A stretch of DNA of 33,423 nucleotides from Microcoleus sp. FACHB-DQ6. Lineage in GTDB: Bacteria > Cyanobacteriota > Cyanobacteriia > Cyanobacteriales > Microcoleaceae. The position numbers and the translations under genes are program-made. Positions 17,759 to 25,531 of the stretch are shown here, in pieces. Below the pieces are notes generated by a model. It made no database searches, had not been told where the DNA came from, and saw only the letters and a list, made by a program, of their open reading frames with translations. The DNA lies in NCBI GenBank assembly GCA_014695175.1, contig JACJNV010000335.1, forward strand, positions 1-33,423. Reading direction: 5' to 3'. Each line of letters begins with the position of its first letter. Within the stretch, counting starts at the first letter, position 1.

Positions 17759-18002
17759 CCTATTGGTGTCAACCTAATACTAAAACCCTGTGTATAATCT
17801 CTCGTTTGTATCGAAGTTTCTATCCCCATAAATCCCTCTTAAGAAGGGGAAATTTGAAGGCTCTTCCCCCTTTATTAATTGGAGTTAGAGGGGACGTAAG
17901 AATACTATTGTCCCCCCCTTAATAAGGGGGGGTTAGGGGGGAGCGAAACTCAACTATAAACGATATTTATTAGGGGTTTTAGTCTTAAGTTGACACGAAT
18001 GG
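17759..18002. mobile_element. MITE-like element, copy 1
   Basis: A 244-base element without an ORF. The left end (CCTATTGGTGTCAACCTAAT) and the complement of the right end (CCATTCGTGTCAACTTAAG) match, then continue with ACTAAAACCC on both sides. The interior is also an inverted repeat: CTCGTTTGTATCGAAGTTTC toward CCCC...TTAAGAAGGGG, against the right half. The whole element could fold into one long hairpin. A second copy is at 30473-30668. No transposase is in the window, so it would be non-autonomous. Confidence 0.78.
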
Positions 18003-18003
18003 T

Positions 18004-18050
18004 AACAGTCAACCGTCAACAGTCAACAGTCAACAGTCAACCGTCAACCA
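18004..18050. repeat. GTCAACA/GTCAACC heptamer tandem repeat
   Basis: Five to six 7-base units directly after the MITE-like element and just downstream of the secreted-protein gene on the minus strand. The same unit in the other orientation (GTTGACT) occurs at 5677-5704. Confidence 0.85.
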
Positions 18051-18056
18051 ATTAAC

Positions 18057-18647
18057 CTAATTCACAAATACTCTCCCATCTTCCTGAATTTCCAGGGATT
18101 TTGTATCAGCGGCCACCTCAGTTGTCGCGCCGAAACTGACTTGCAACATTCCCGGCATCGCGGTTGCTTGGGGGCGAACCAGCACCAATCCGCCGTCTGG
18201 GCGCTGGTAAGTGAGGGTGATTGGCACTGGGAGGGTTTGAAGCAAAATTTCAGATTGTTCGCCCAGAGTGCGCGGCTGGGTAACGCCTACGATTTGATAA
18301 TTGATGACAGCATTGGTGGTATTCACCAGTTTAATTACTATCCCGCCTTCGGCAGGCGTAACTCGCGCACTTGGCAGGGGAAAGCGGGGAGGCGCGTCTG
18401 TGGGTGTAGATGGCATCCCGCTGAGGCCCGGACTTGCAGCCGGAGTTGGTTGGCTGACGGGTTCTTCAGTGGCTGCGGGAGTCTCTGAGGGAGTCTCTGA
18501 GGGAGTCTCTGCGGGTTGGGAAACGGGTTTTCCTTGTTGGGGCGGGGGGCCGCCGGCGTGGGAAAGTGTTGCGAGACTAACGAGTAAACCTCCGCAGGTG
18601 GCTGCTAGCAAGCTGATTTTTTTTAACGGTAGATTGTGGCGAAACAT
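18057..18647 (-). CDS. Secreted Pro-rich protein of unknown function
   Basis: Not recognised as a named family. The 196-residue product begins MFRHNLPLKKISLLAATCGG and continues into a hydrophobic stretch ending SLATLSHAGG, a clear Sec signal peptide with probable cleavage after SHA. A Pro/Thr/Ser/Glu-rich linker follows, containing a 12-base tandem repeat read as SETP-SETP. The rest (about 95-196) is a beta-rich domain: GGIVIKLVNTTNAVINYQIV, LLQTLPVPITLTYQRP, LEIQEDGRVFV. It is probably periplasmic. The ATG at 18647 is preferred over an upstream in-frame start at 18686 because GAGGAG lies eight bases before it and the signal peptide then starts normally. Confidence 0.8.
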   Translation of the reverse strand: MFRHNLPLKKISLLAATCGGLLVSLATLSHAGGPPPQQGKPVSQPAETPSETPSETPAATEEPVSQPTPAASPGLSGMPSTPTDAPPRFPLPSARVTPAEGGIVIKLVNTTNAVINYQIVGVTQPRTLGEQSEILLQTLPVPITLTYQRPDGGLVLVRPQATAMPGMLQVSFGATTEVAADTKSLEIQEDGRVFVN

Positions 18648-18828
18648 AAATAACTCCTCACAAGTTCGATCGAGGTTTTCCAACAAAGTTCATGTTAATC
18701 TATGCGGGAATTGAAGTTTAATAGGTGGGTTTGGACCAGAGGTAAGAAGAATCAGGGTTGAGGGGTAGATTTTTTTTTAACCGCAGAGGGCGCAGAGGGC
18801 GCAGAGGAGGAGGGGAAGAGAGGAATTT

Positions 18829-20193
18829 TTAGAGGTGAGATGCTTCTGATTTGTGGGCGGGGAGGGTGACGGTAACGGCGGTACCTCGATCGACTTGGCT
18901 GTCAATGCGGATTTGGCCGCGGTGATTTTCGACAATTGCTTTGGCGATGGCCAATCCTAAACCGGAACCGGCGGCGCTGCGGTGGGTGCGGGCGGGATCT
19001 GCGCGGTAGAATCGATCGAACAAATGCGGCAGGGCTTCTGCGGAAATCCCGATGCCGGTGTCTGTTACTTTTATTTGCAGCGCTGGATTTAAGATCGGCG
19101 AATTTCTTTTGTTTTTAGCTGCAAGTTGCAATTCTACTTCAATTTCGCCCCCCGAGGGCGTGTACTGCACGGCGTTGCTGACGAGATTGGTAAAAAGTCG
19201 GGCTAGTTGATCCCAGTCGCCCAACAGTGTAAAGTTTTCCTCAGCGTTGGGCAGATCGACAATTTCCAAAGAAAGAGAGAGATTTTGGGTAGTGGCGATC
19301 GCCTGTTGTTCTTCAATTACCTCCATCAGCAAAGCATCGAGAGGAACCTCAATCCACTGCTGCTGCACGATACCGCTGTCTTGTCTGGCTAAAAACAGCA
19401 AATCGTCAACCAAGCGCCCCAAACGCCGCGTTAGGCGTTCGATAACTTGTAGCTGTTGGTACTGCTGCGGTTCGATATCCGGTTCCGCCAAAGCTACTTG
19501 GACGTTAGTTTGAATAGTGGCGATCGGATTTCTGAGTTCGTGAGAAGCATCAGCGGTAAACTGTTTGAGACGCCCGTAAGACTCCCGCACCGGTGCCATC
19601 GCCAATCCCGACAGCAGCCAGCCAATAGCCGCCACGCAAATTAGAGTTAAACTCGCGCCCAAAATCAAATCTAGAATTAATTGACGGATGGGTTTTGTCA
19701 CTTCAAACCAAGGATGGCTGACTCGCAAATATCCCAGAACTTGGCGCCCGATTTGTACTCGCTGCGTTACTTGTCTGAGGGAATAGTTTTGAGCGGACTG
19801 CAACTTATTATTAATTATCCAAACTGTTTCGCCGGTGCGGTTAGCGTGAATGGGAATATTCAACGGTTCCAATAATGTAGACCACAGCAATTCGCCCGTA
19901 GGACTGAACCATTCTAAATCAATGTGGTCGTCTTCTACTGCATCGGTGCTATCTGGAAAACTGGCTTGAATATTAACTTGCCACTTATTTTTATCTTTGA
20001 TAGTAGGGAAACTTAGCGGTTCGATAACGAGAGTTCGCTCTATTACTTCGACAACATGATTGAGGGTGTCATCAATGCGATCGATCAAAGTATTGCGGAC
20101 GTAGAAATAGAAACCAGTGGCGAATACAAGTAACAATACAGCAGTAACGGCAGTGTACCAAATAGCGAGGCGGCGGCGGGTAGCTTGAAACAT
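18829..20193 (-). CDS. Membrane-bound sensor histidine kinase
   Basis: Two-component sensor of about 454 residues. The N-terminus has a transmembrane helix (LAIWYTAVTAVLLLVFATGF), then an extracytoplasmic segment of about 130 residues. A second helix follows (LILGASLTLICVAAIGWLL) and a short linker. The HisKA domain has FTADASHELRNPIATIQTNV with the phospho-accepting His, and the HATPase has NLVSNAVQYTPSGGEIEV, DTGIGIS, LFDRFYRAD and GSGLGLAIAKAIVE. All catalytic boxes are intact. Start: the ATG at 20193 gives MFQATRRRLAIWY. An in-frame TTG at 20235 would add 14 residues; neither has a good ribosome-binding site. No response regulator gene is adjacent, and the signal is unknown. Confidence 0.9.
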   Translation of the reverse strand: MFQATRRRLAIWYTAVTAVLLLVFATGFYFYVRNTLIDRIDDTLNHVVEVIERTLVIEPLSFPTIKDKNKWQVNIQASFPDSTDAVEDDHIDLEWFSPTGELLWSTLLEPLNIPIHANRTGETVWIINNKLQSAQNYSLRQVTQRVQIGRQVLGYLRVSHPWFEVTKPIRQLILDLILGASLTLICVAAIGWLLSGLAMAPVRESYGRLKQFTADASHELRNPIATIQTNVQVALAEPDIEPQQYQQLQVIERLTRRLGRLVDDLLFLARQDSGIVQQQWIEVPLDALLMEVIEEQQAIATTQNLSLSLEIVDLPNAEENFTLLGDWDQLARLFTNLVSNAVQYTPSGGEIEVELQLAAKNKRNSPILNPALQIKVTDTGIGISAEALPHLFDRFYRADPARTHRSAAGSGLGLAIAKAIVENHRGQIRIDSQVDRGTAVTVTLPAHKSEASHL

Positions 20194-20255
20194 ATTGCGA
20201 AAGAAGTTCGGCAACGGATTGTGTAATCGATTCAACAGATTTAACCGATTTAATA

Positions 20256-20342
20256 ACTATAACCTTCTTCTATTATCTTCTTCTCTTCTTCTCTTCCTTC
20301 GTGTCCTTCGCGCCTTCGCGGTTCGTTAAAAAAAGCCTTGTT
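20256..20342. repeat. Dispersed repeat copy 1 (TTCGCGGTTCGTTAAAAAAA type)
   Basis: ACTATAAC-CTTCTTC is followed by CTTCCTTCGTGTCCTTCGCG, then CCTTCGCGGTTCGTTAAAAA. A near-identical copy lies at 21917-21987. Here it sits between the divergent sensor kinase and M48 peptidase genes. Confidence 0.85.
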
Positions 20343-20454
20343 CGCAAATTATTCCAAAAAACTCTAACAACTTTCCATTCTTGATACTTCAGACAGATGT
20401 GGAGGTAGCTGTCACCCTAGTATTCTAAGCGCGAAACTTTTTAGGTAAAAGTCT

Positions 20455-21300
20455 GTGACAAAATTTTTATTCAGGGCCGCGATCGGGCTGTTAATGGCAT
20501 TTTTTGGGGCAATTACCTATTTTACAAACGACGTACAAAATCCAGTAACTGGAGAGAGACAGCGGGTGCAGCTTTCTCCCCGCCAAGAGATAGTTTTGGG
20601 ATTGCGGGCGCGAGATCAAATGGCCGCCAAGCACGGGGGGCTTTATCCCAGCCAGAGTATTCAGCAGTATGTCGATCGAGTCGGCGAACGAGTTGTCAAC
20701 AGTTCGGTGGCGAAACAAGCGGGTTATCCGTTTGAATTCCACCTGCTGCGAGACGCCGAAACTGTCAATGCTTTTGCTTTACCGGGGGGACAAGTTTTCA
20801 TTACTGCGGGGCTGCTGCGGCGGCTGAATTCCGAGGCTCAGTTGGCTGCTGTACTGGGGCACGAAGCCGGTCACGTGGTGGGGCGACACGGTGCGGAACA
20901 CTTGGCAAAACAGCAGTTGGGCAGGGCTTTGGTAACGGCGGTTGGGGTGGCTACTAGCGACGAGCGCGGGGGTGGCCAGCAGGCAGCATTAATTGCTCAA
21001 GCTGTCAATCAAGTGGTCGGTTTGCGGTACGGTAGATCCGACGAACTTGAGAGCGATCAGCTCGGTTTTCGGTTTATGACGGAAGCGGGTTACGATCCTA
21101 GAGGAATTGTTGAGGTAATGCAAATCCTCGGTGCTGCTAGGCAGGGCGAAGCGCCGCCGGAGTTTTTGAGTTCTCACCCAAACCCTGAAAACCGAGTTCA
21201 AAAGTTGCAAGCTTTAATCGCGCAAAATTACCCTAACGGCGTTCCCCCTAATTTGGTGTCTGGACGCGAAGAGTTTGCTAAGAATTTGTCTGGCGGTTAG
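20455..21300 (+). CDS. M48-family zinc metallopeptidase
   Basis: Predicted membrane-anchored or exported zinc protease of 281 residues, probably in envelope protein quality control. The N-terminus has one hydrophobic segment (FLFRAAIGLLMAFFGAITYF) without a lipobox. The peptidase core has VLGHEAGHVVGRHGAEHLA, with HEAGH at 136-140 as zinc ligands and catalytic Glu. The third-ligand region is SDELESDQLGFRFMTEAGYD, and FLSSHPNPENRVQKL is the usual end of the domain. This pattern suits the BepA/Oma1-like M48 group rather than HtpX, which is encoded separately at 25532. The start is GTG at 20455, following TTTTTAGGTAAAAG. FtsH and HtpX lie within 6 kb. Confidence 0.92.
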   Translation: MTKFLFRAAIGLLMAFFGAITYFTNDVQNPVTGERQRVQLSPRQEIVLGLRARDQMAAKHGGLYPSQSIQQYVDRVGERVVNSSVAKQAGYPFEFHLLRDAETVNAFALPGGQVFITAGLLRRLNSEAQLAAVLGHEAGHVVGRHGAEHLAKQQLGRALVTAVGVATSDERGGGQQAALIAQAVNQVVGLRYGRSDELESDQLGFRFMTEAGYDPRGIVEVMQILGAARQGEAPPEFLSSHPNPENRVQKLQALIAQNYPNGVPPNLVSGREEFAKNLSGG

Positions 21301-21379
21301 CGATAATTGCATCGGGCTTTACAAAAGTTATTACTAAAGGCGGATCTAAGTTCGGCTTCGATTTGACACGATCGACTTA

Positions 21380-21886
21380 ATGAGCGATCGAGCAATTGGA
21401 AAGTTGAAAACCATGATTGAATCTTGGATGATTATCGGCGGCGTGACTTTCTCAGTCGCGTTCGGTACTCTGTTTTTTAAACTGCGCGATATTAATTGGG
21501 CCGTCAAACTTCAAAGACCGGATTGGATGTTTTTTGAGCCTGCTATTCCGTTAATTTGGACGGTAATTTTTGCTTGCGGAGCCGGCAGCGCTAGTTTCGT
21601 GTGGGAACAGGAGCCAGGGAGCCTTAAAACATGGCTGTTGATGGCTTTGTACTTGCTTTTAGAAATTGTCACAGTTGCTTATATTCCTGCTACTCTCAGA
21701 GCCAAAAGTCTCAAAGTAGGGACAATTTTGGGAGGGGCTGGCGAGATTGTGGGAGCTGTGTTGACGTTGGCTGTGTTGCCGATTTCTCAAACCGCGGCTT
21801 TGTTACTTTTGCCTTACGTGATTTGGGGTGCGATCGGCACTTATACAACCTGGGAAATGATTCAATTAAACCCAGAAGCTGCATAA
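21380..21886 (+). CDS. TspO/MBR-family membrane protein
   Basis: TspO-like proteins bind tetrapyrroles and are linked to stress and porphyrin handling; the role here is inferred from family resemblance only. The 168-residue product has five hydrophobic segments, with the family landmarks QRPDWMFFEPAIPLIWTVIF (the Pro/Trp-rich loop after helix 1) and LLLPYVIWGAIGTYTTWEMI followed by LNP at the end. Sequence agreement with classical TspO is moderate. An internal ATG at 21413 (MIESWMIIGG), preceded by GGAAAG, may be the true start; it removes 11 residues. The M48 peptidase gene ends 79 bases upstream on the same strand. Confidence 0.75.
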   Translation: MSDRAIGKLKTMIESWMIIGGVTFSVAFGTLFFKLRDINWAVKLQRPDWMFFEPAIPLIWTVIFACGAGSASFVWEQEPGSLKTWLLMALYLLLEIVTVAYIPATLRAKSLKVGTILGGAGEIVGAVLTLAVLPISQTAALLLLPYVIWGAIGTYTTWEMIQLNPEAA

Positions 21887-21916
21887 ATATTCGGTGCTCT
21901 TCGGCGCACCCTACAG

Positions 21917-21987
21917 ACTATAACCCTCTTCTCTTCTCTTCCTTCGTGTCCTTAGCGTCTTCGCGGTTCGTTAAAAAAAGCATTGTT
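21917..21987. repeat. Dispersed repeat copy 2 (TTCGCGGTTCGTTAAAAAAA type)
   Basis: Copy of the repeat at 20256-20342 with few differences. It follows a GGTGC-TCTTCGGC-GCACC hairpin (about 21892) that could end transcription of the TspO-like gene. Confidence 0.85.
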
Positions 21988-22117
21988 AATAATAGCAAAT
22001 CCGTGCTAGCGGGTTAACCCACCCGATAAAGTGAGGAAATCCGCTTAACATTGTCTGCCTAGTTGATGAGAAAATAGATGAATAAAACGGCTTTAAATCA
22101 AAGGATGACAGTTATCA

Positions 22118-23992
22118 ATGGCCATTAAAGACCAGCCCCAACCACCTCGTTTTCGGCAAATTAGCAATGTCTTGTTATTGCTCTCAAGTTTGTTTCTGCT
22201 GGCAAACATCTTTTTACCGAATTTGTTCGGTCCCCAAATTCCGCAAGTGCCTTACAGCTTGTTCGTCCATCAAGTACAAGAACAAGATGTGGCGCGAGCT
22301 TCGGTAGGTCAAAATGAAATTCGCTACCAACTCAAAGGCGAAGGCGATCAACCCGGTCAAGTGCTGTCAACTACGCCAATTTTTGACCTTGAACTTCCTA
22401 AACTTTTGCAAGAAAAAGGCGTTGAATTTGCGGCAACTCCCCCTGCCAAAAATGGCTGGATCGGGAGTGTTTTAAGCTGGGTGGTTCCGCCGCTGATTTT
22501 TGTGGCGATTTTTCAATTTTTCATGAACAGGCAGGGTGGCGGGCCTCAGGGTGCGCTCTCGCTCGGCAAAAGCAAAGCTAAGGTCTATGTAGAAGGCGAA
22601 TCGGCGAAAATTACTTTTGCTGATGTGGCTGGAGTAGAAGAAGCTAAAACTGAATTAGTGGAAGTTGTTGAATTCCTGAAAACCCCTGACAGATTTACCG
22701 CAATAGGCGCGCGAATTCCAAAAGGCGTGCTGTTAGTCGGGCCTCCGGGAACTGGCAAAACTCTGTTAGCTAAAGCAGTAGCTGGTGAAGCTGGCGTGCC
22801 GTTTTTTAGCATCTCGGGTTCTGAGTTTGTGGAACTGTTTGTAGGTGTTGGTTCTGCAAGAGTTAGAGATTTATTTGAGCAGGCTAAGAAACAGGCTCCT
22901 TGTATTATTTTCATTGATGAATTGGACGCGATCGGCAAATCTCGTAGCAGTAACGCTAGCTTCGGCGGGAATGACGAACGCGAACAAACTCTCAATCAAC
23001 TGTTAACTGAAATGGATGGTTTTGCTGCGGGCAATACTACGGTAATTGTGCTGGCTGCAACTAACCGCCCGGAAAGTTTGGATGCTGCTTTGTTGCGTCC
23101 TGGTCGTTTCGATCGCCAAGTTTTAGTCGATCGCCCCGATTTATCGGGTCGGGAAGAAATTTTGAACATTCACGCTCAAAAAGTGAAGCTGGGCCCGGAT
23201 ATTAATTTGAAGGCGATCGCCACTCGCACCCCCGGTTTTTCCGGCGCAGATTTGGCAAATTTGGTGAATGAAGCTGCTTTGTTGGCGGCGCGCAACAAAC
23301 GCCTAACTGTAGCACAGGAAGACTTTGCAGAGGCGATCGAACGAATTGTAGCTGGCTTGGAAAAGAAAAGCCGCGTGCTCAATGAAAAAGAGAAAACCAT
23401 CGTTGCTTATCACGAAGTCGGCCACGCAATGGTTGGTGCTCTGATGACTGGTAATGGCGAAGTTGCAAAAATCTCGATCGTCCCTCGCGGTATGGCGGCT
23501 TTGGGTTATACTTTGCAGTTGCCGACTGAAGACCGTTTCTTGTTAGATGAGTCGGAATTGCGGGGTCAAATTGCGACTTTGTTGGGCGGGCGATCGGCTG
23601 AGGAAGTGGTGTTTGGTAGCATTACTACTGGCGCTTCAAACGACTTGCAAAGGGCGACTGATTTAGCTGAACGGATGGTGACAACTTACGGGATGAGTAA
23701 GGTTTTGGGGCCTCTAGCTTACGATCGAGGTCAACAAGCAATGTTCCTCAATGACGGTATGGGAAATGCCCGCCGTGCGGTAAGTGCTCAGACTGCTGAG
23801 GCGATCGACCAAGAAGTGAAGGAAATTGTCGAAACTGCACACCAGCAAGCTGTGGATATTCTGAAAGCAAATCGGGAATTGTTGGAAACAATTACACAGA
23901 AACTGTTGGAAACTGAGGTGGTGGAAGGTGACGCACTTCGCGAATTCCTCGGTCAAGTGCGGCCTTTAGATAAGGTTGCGGCTTCAGTTTAA
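22118..23992 (+). CDS. ftsH: ATP-dependent zinc metalloprotease FtsH
   Basis: Membrane-anchored AAA+ protease that extracts and degrades damaged membrane proteins; cyanobacterial members include those that turn over photosystem II D1. 624 residues: helix 1 (about 17-36), a lumenal/periplasmic domain, helix 2 (about 118-138), AAA domain with Walker A GPPGTGKT (208-215), Walker B IIFIDELDAIG and the second region of homology ATNRPESLDAALLRPGRFDR, then the protease domain with HEVGH (432-436) and the third ligand in SNDLQRATDLAE. The N-terminal MAIKDQPQPPRFRQ and VPYSLFVHQVQ resemble the Synechocystis FtsH1/FtsH4 branch rather than FtsH2/FtsH3; this assignment is tentative. An AAGGAT tract precedes the ATG. 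A strong terminator follows. Confidence 0.97.
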   Translation: MAIKDQPQPPRFRQISNVLLLLSSLFLLANIFLPNLFGPQIPQVPYSLFVHQVQEQDVARASVGQNEIRYQLKGEGDQPGQVLSTTPIFDLELPKLLQEKGVEFAATPPAKNGWIGSVLSWVVPPLIFVAIFQFFMNRQGGGPQGALSLGKSKAKVYVEGESAKITFADVAGVEEAKTELVEVVEFLKTPDRFTAIGARIPKGVLLVGPPGTGKTLLAKAVAGEAGVPFFSISGSEFVELFVGVGSARVRDLFEQAKKQAPCIIFIDELDAIGKSRSSNASFGGNDEREQTLNQLLTEMDGFAAGNTTVIVLAATNRPESLDAALLRPGRFDRQVLVDRPDLSGREEILNIHAQKVKLGPDINLKAIATRTPGFSGADLANLVNEAALLAARNKRLTVAQEDFAEAIERIVAGLEKKSRVLNEKEKTIVAYHEVGHAMVGALMTGNGEVAKISIVPRGMAALGYTLQLPTEDRFLLDESELRGQIATLLGGRSAEEVVFGSITTGASNDLQRATDLAERMVTTYGMSKVLGPLAYDRGQQAMFLNDGMGNARRAVSAQTAEAIDQEVKEIVETAHQQAVDILKANRELLETITQKLLETEVVEGDALREFLGQVRPLDKVAASV

Positions 23993-24016
23993 TAGGGTTT
24001 AATTAAACCGCCGATG

Positions 24017-24047
24017 AACGCAGATGATTCCAAATCATCTGCGTTTT
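24017..24047 (+). terminator. Intrinsic terminator of ftsH
   Basis: A perfect 13-bp stem (AACGCAGATGATT / AATCATCTGCGTT) with a CCA loop ends in a short T run, 25 bases after the ftsH stop. The stem is built from the ATCTGCGT dispersed repeat also seen near 5880 and 27360. Confidence 0.75.
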
Positions 24048-24230
24048 GCGATCGCACTCCACGATGAGCCGACTGAAACAGACAACGGCAAACGGACAAA
24101 CCCGCGTTTGTGCGATCGCAAGTAATTGTATTAAGGGAGAGCAATTACAGGGCGCTCTCCCTGATACTCAAATCAAAATAAATGAGCAGTGACATCTCAC
24201 GAATTAGCTGCAACAACAAAGAGCGATCGC

Positions 24231-24297
24231 ATGAAACCAATGCCGCAATTACATTATGATTGGTCTGGCGATCGAGTTGGGCTGATAAAAGGCTAAT
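24231..24297 (+). other. Possible short leader ORF overlapping the next gene
   Basis: A 21-codon frame (MKPMPQLHYDWSGDRVGLIK plus G) begins at ATG 24231 after AAGAG, or at GTG 24189 for 35 codons. It ends in TAATG, where the stop overlaps the ATG of the next gene. This geometry suggests translational coupling. There is no other evidence that it is a real peptide. Confidence 0.25.
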
Positions 24298-24739
24298 GGC
24301 AAGACTCTATTATCGAGGCATGGCAGAAGAAAACGGTAAACCCAAAATGGGACGCAGCGCGAGGCTACTGGGAGTCAGACCCAGTATTGACATTGATATT
24401 GAGCAAGTGCCCAAAGACTGGTTGGATGAACAAGGTTATTTACTACCAGAAACAGAACGCAAATCTTCAGAGGAGTCTGTCACTGTAGCCATTAGAAACA
24501 CAAAAGGAATGTCTGTATCCCTCTCTCTCGAAGGCTTACAACAATTCCGCAAACCCCCAAAATTTGGCGGAACAGGAAAAGATCCTCTTTGGCAGATTGA
24601 CGACAGCAAGATCGTCGGAGATATTGAAGCTGTGCAAGATAGTCCAACTCATGTCAGTATTTTGCCAAGCGCTACAATGCTTTTAGAGAAATATGAAGCA
24701 GCCCTGGCCCAGACACAGAACGAATGGGAGAAAGTTTGA
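24296..24739 (+). CDS. Uncharacterised small protein, candidate Tse2-like ADP-ribosyltransferase fold
   Basis: A 147-residue protein without signal or membrane segment. Visible blocks: RLYYRGMAEENGKPKMG near the N-terminus, ARLLGVRPSIDIDI, TKGMSVSLSLEGLQ, FGGTGKDPLWQID, and THVSILPSATMLLEKYEAAL followed by QNEWEKV at the end. The RLYYRG start, the lone GGTG(K/R)DP(L/V)WxID block and the TH.SI.P.. M end are reminiscent of small toxins related to Pseudomonas Tse2, which end with a THYTIMPA block. This resemblance is from memory and unverified. ATG 24296 is preferred over TTG 24260, and overlaps the preceding stop codon (TAATG). It forms a two-gene unit with the next ORF, 30 bases on, which could be its antidote. 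Confidence 0.6.
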   Translation: MARLYYRGMAEENGKPKMGRSARLLGVRPSIDIDIEQVPKDWLDEQGYLLPETERKSSEESVTVAIRNTKGMSVSLSLEGLQQFRKPPKFGGTGKDPLWQIDDSKIVGDIEAVQDSPTHVSILPSATMLLEKYEAALAQTQNEWEKV

Positions 24740-24769
24740 TAGTTTAATTTACTCAACGGGAGAACAGCA

Positions 24770-25441
24770 ATGGCATGGGTGTTTAGCTTATCGGCTGAAT
24801 GTGGCACAAAGCAATCGGAAGCACAGCAATTTGCTCAATATTTCAATGGAGTTTTCTGCGTGCTCTCAAACGGTAGAGTTTCCCAATGTCGGGCAGATAT
24901 TTTTCAGGACATAGAAGAAAATTGGTGGTGTCGAGTTTGTCCAAGTGGCATCAGTGAGATTGGAATTGACACTCCAGAAAGTGCTTATTTAATGACGGAA
25001 ATAGGTAGATTTCTGTATCAGGGTTTGCGGTTTGCTCCACCGTTTCGGTATGCTTTAGTTGGTATGGAAGTAGATGAGTTTAGAACCTACAGCGAATTGA
25101 TTGAAGAGCCTGCCTTGGTTTTTCCTGGATTGGTTTTAGCTGAAGCTGTTTGGCAAGCAACGGGAGCATCTTCGGTTTTTCGATCGTTCAGTCTTGGATA
25201 TGTTTGGAAGCCCTATGAAGGTGAAGTTTATAGACCACTACTAGCATCACCGGACTTAAAGAACAAGCCTGATGAATTGCTGCGTGGGGTAAATCCTTTC
25301 AATAAAGGCATCACGCCTCACAGTAAAGACAAAACTGTGCGATATTTACGGCCAAAGCGATCGCCCTTTACCTATCGAAATCACAGTCCGATATTTACGG
25401 AAAAAGCGATCGCCCTTCACCTATCGAAATCGAAGAATTAG
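24770..25441 (+). CDS. Uncharacterised protein paired with the toxin-like gene; repeat-derived C-terminus
   Basis: Not recognised. The 223-residue product starts MAWVFSLSAECGTKQSEAQQ and has a compact acidic N-terminal part (about 1-160) rich in aromatic residues. Its blocks include VLSNGRVSQCRADIF, ENWWCRVCPSGISEIG and ALVGMEVDEFRTYSELIEEP. It has two CxxC-like cysteines (C54, C57) but no clear zinc site. A good GGGAGA ribosome-binding site precedes the ATG, and the gene lies 30 bases after the toxin-like gene. By position it may be an immunity or antitoxin partner; this is inference. From about residue 190 the sequence is encoded by two copies of a 43-base repeat (25340 and 25389), read in different frames, so the native C-terminus was probably replaced by repeat DNA. 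Confidence 0.6.
   Translation: MAWVFSLSAECGTKQSEAQQFAQYFNGVFCVLSNGRVSQCRADIFQDIEENWWCRVCPSGISEIGIDTPESAYLMTEIGRFLYQGLRFAPPFRYALVGMEVDEFRTYSELIEEPALVFPGLVLAEAVWQATGASSVFRSFSLGYVWKPYEGEVYRPLLASPDLKNKPDELLRGVNPFNKGITPHSKDKTVRYLRPKRSPFTYRNHSPIFTEKAIALHLSKSKN
25340..25431. repeat. Two tandem copies of a 43-base repeat containing HIP1
   Basis: CGATATTTACGG...AAAGCGATCGCCCTT...CCTATCGAAATC occurs at 25340-25382 and 25389-25431 with 3 differences in 43 bases. The period is 49, not a multiple of three. It forms the 3' end of the preceding coding sequence. Confidence 0.9.
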
Positions 25442-25472
25442 TCGCTTCATACAGCGATCGTTACACACAAAC

Positions 25473-25505
25473 AGAAACCCAGTTGCTTCAAACAACCGGG
25501 TTTCT
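25473..25505. terminator. Hairpin between convergent genes, AGAAACCC repeat family
   Basis: AGAAACCC-A-GTTG pairs with CAAC-C-GGGTTTCT around a 7-base loop. It lies between the ends of the plus-strand unit and the minus-strand htpX, so it could serve both as a terminator. The T runs are weak. Confidence 0.6.
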
Positions 25506-25531
25506 AAATATTGTTGCTGCATTTTCGACGA

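Noticed and set aside
17759-18002. Clear target-site duplications around the MITE-like copies
   Set aside because: Flanks do not show an unambiguous duplication; the apparent shared flank seems to belong to the terminal repeats.
18829-20193. Naming the sensor kinase rppB or nrsS
   Set aside because: No response regulator neighbour and no specific motif that I can recall with certainty.
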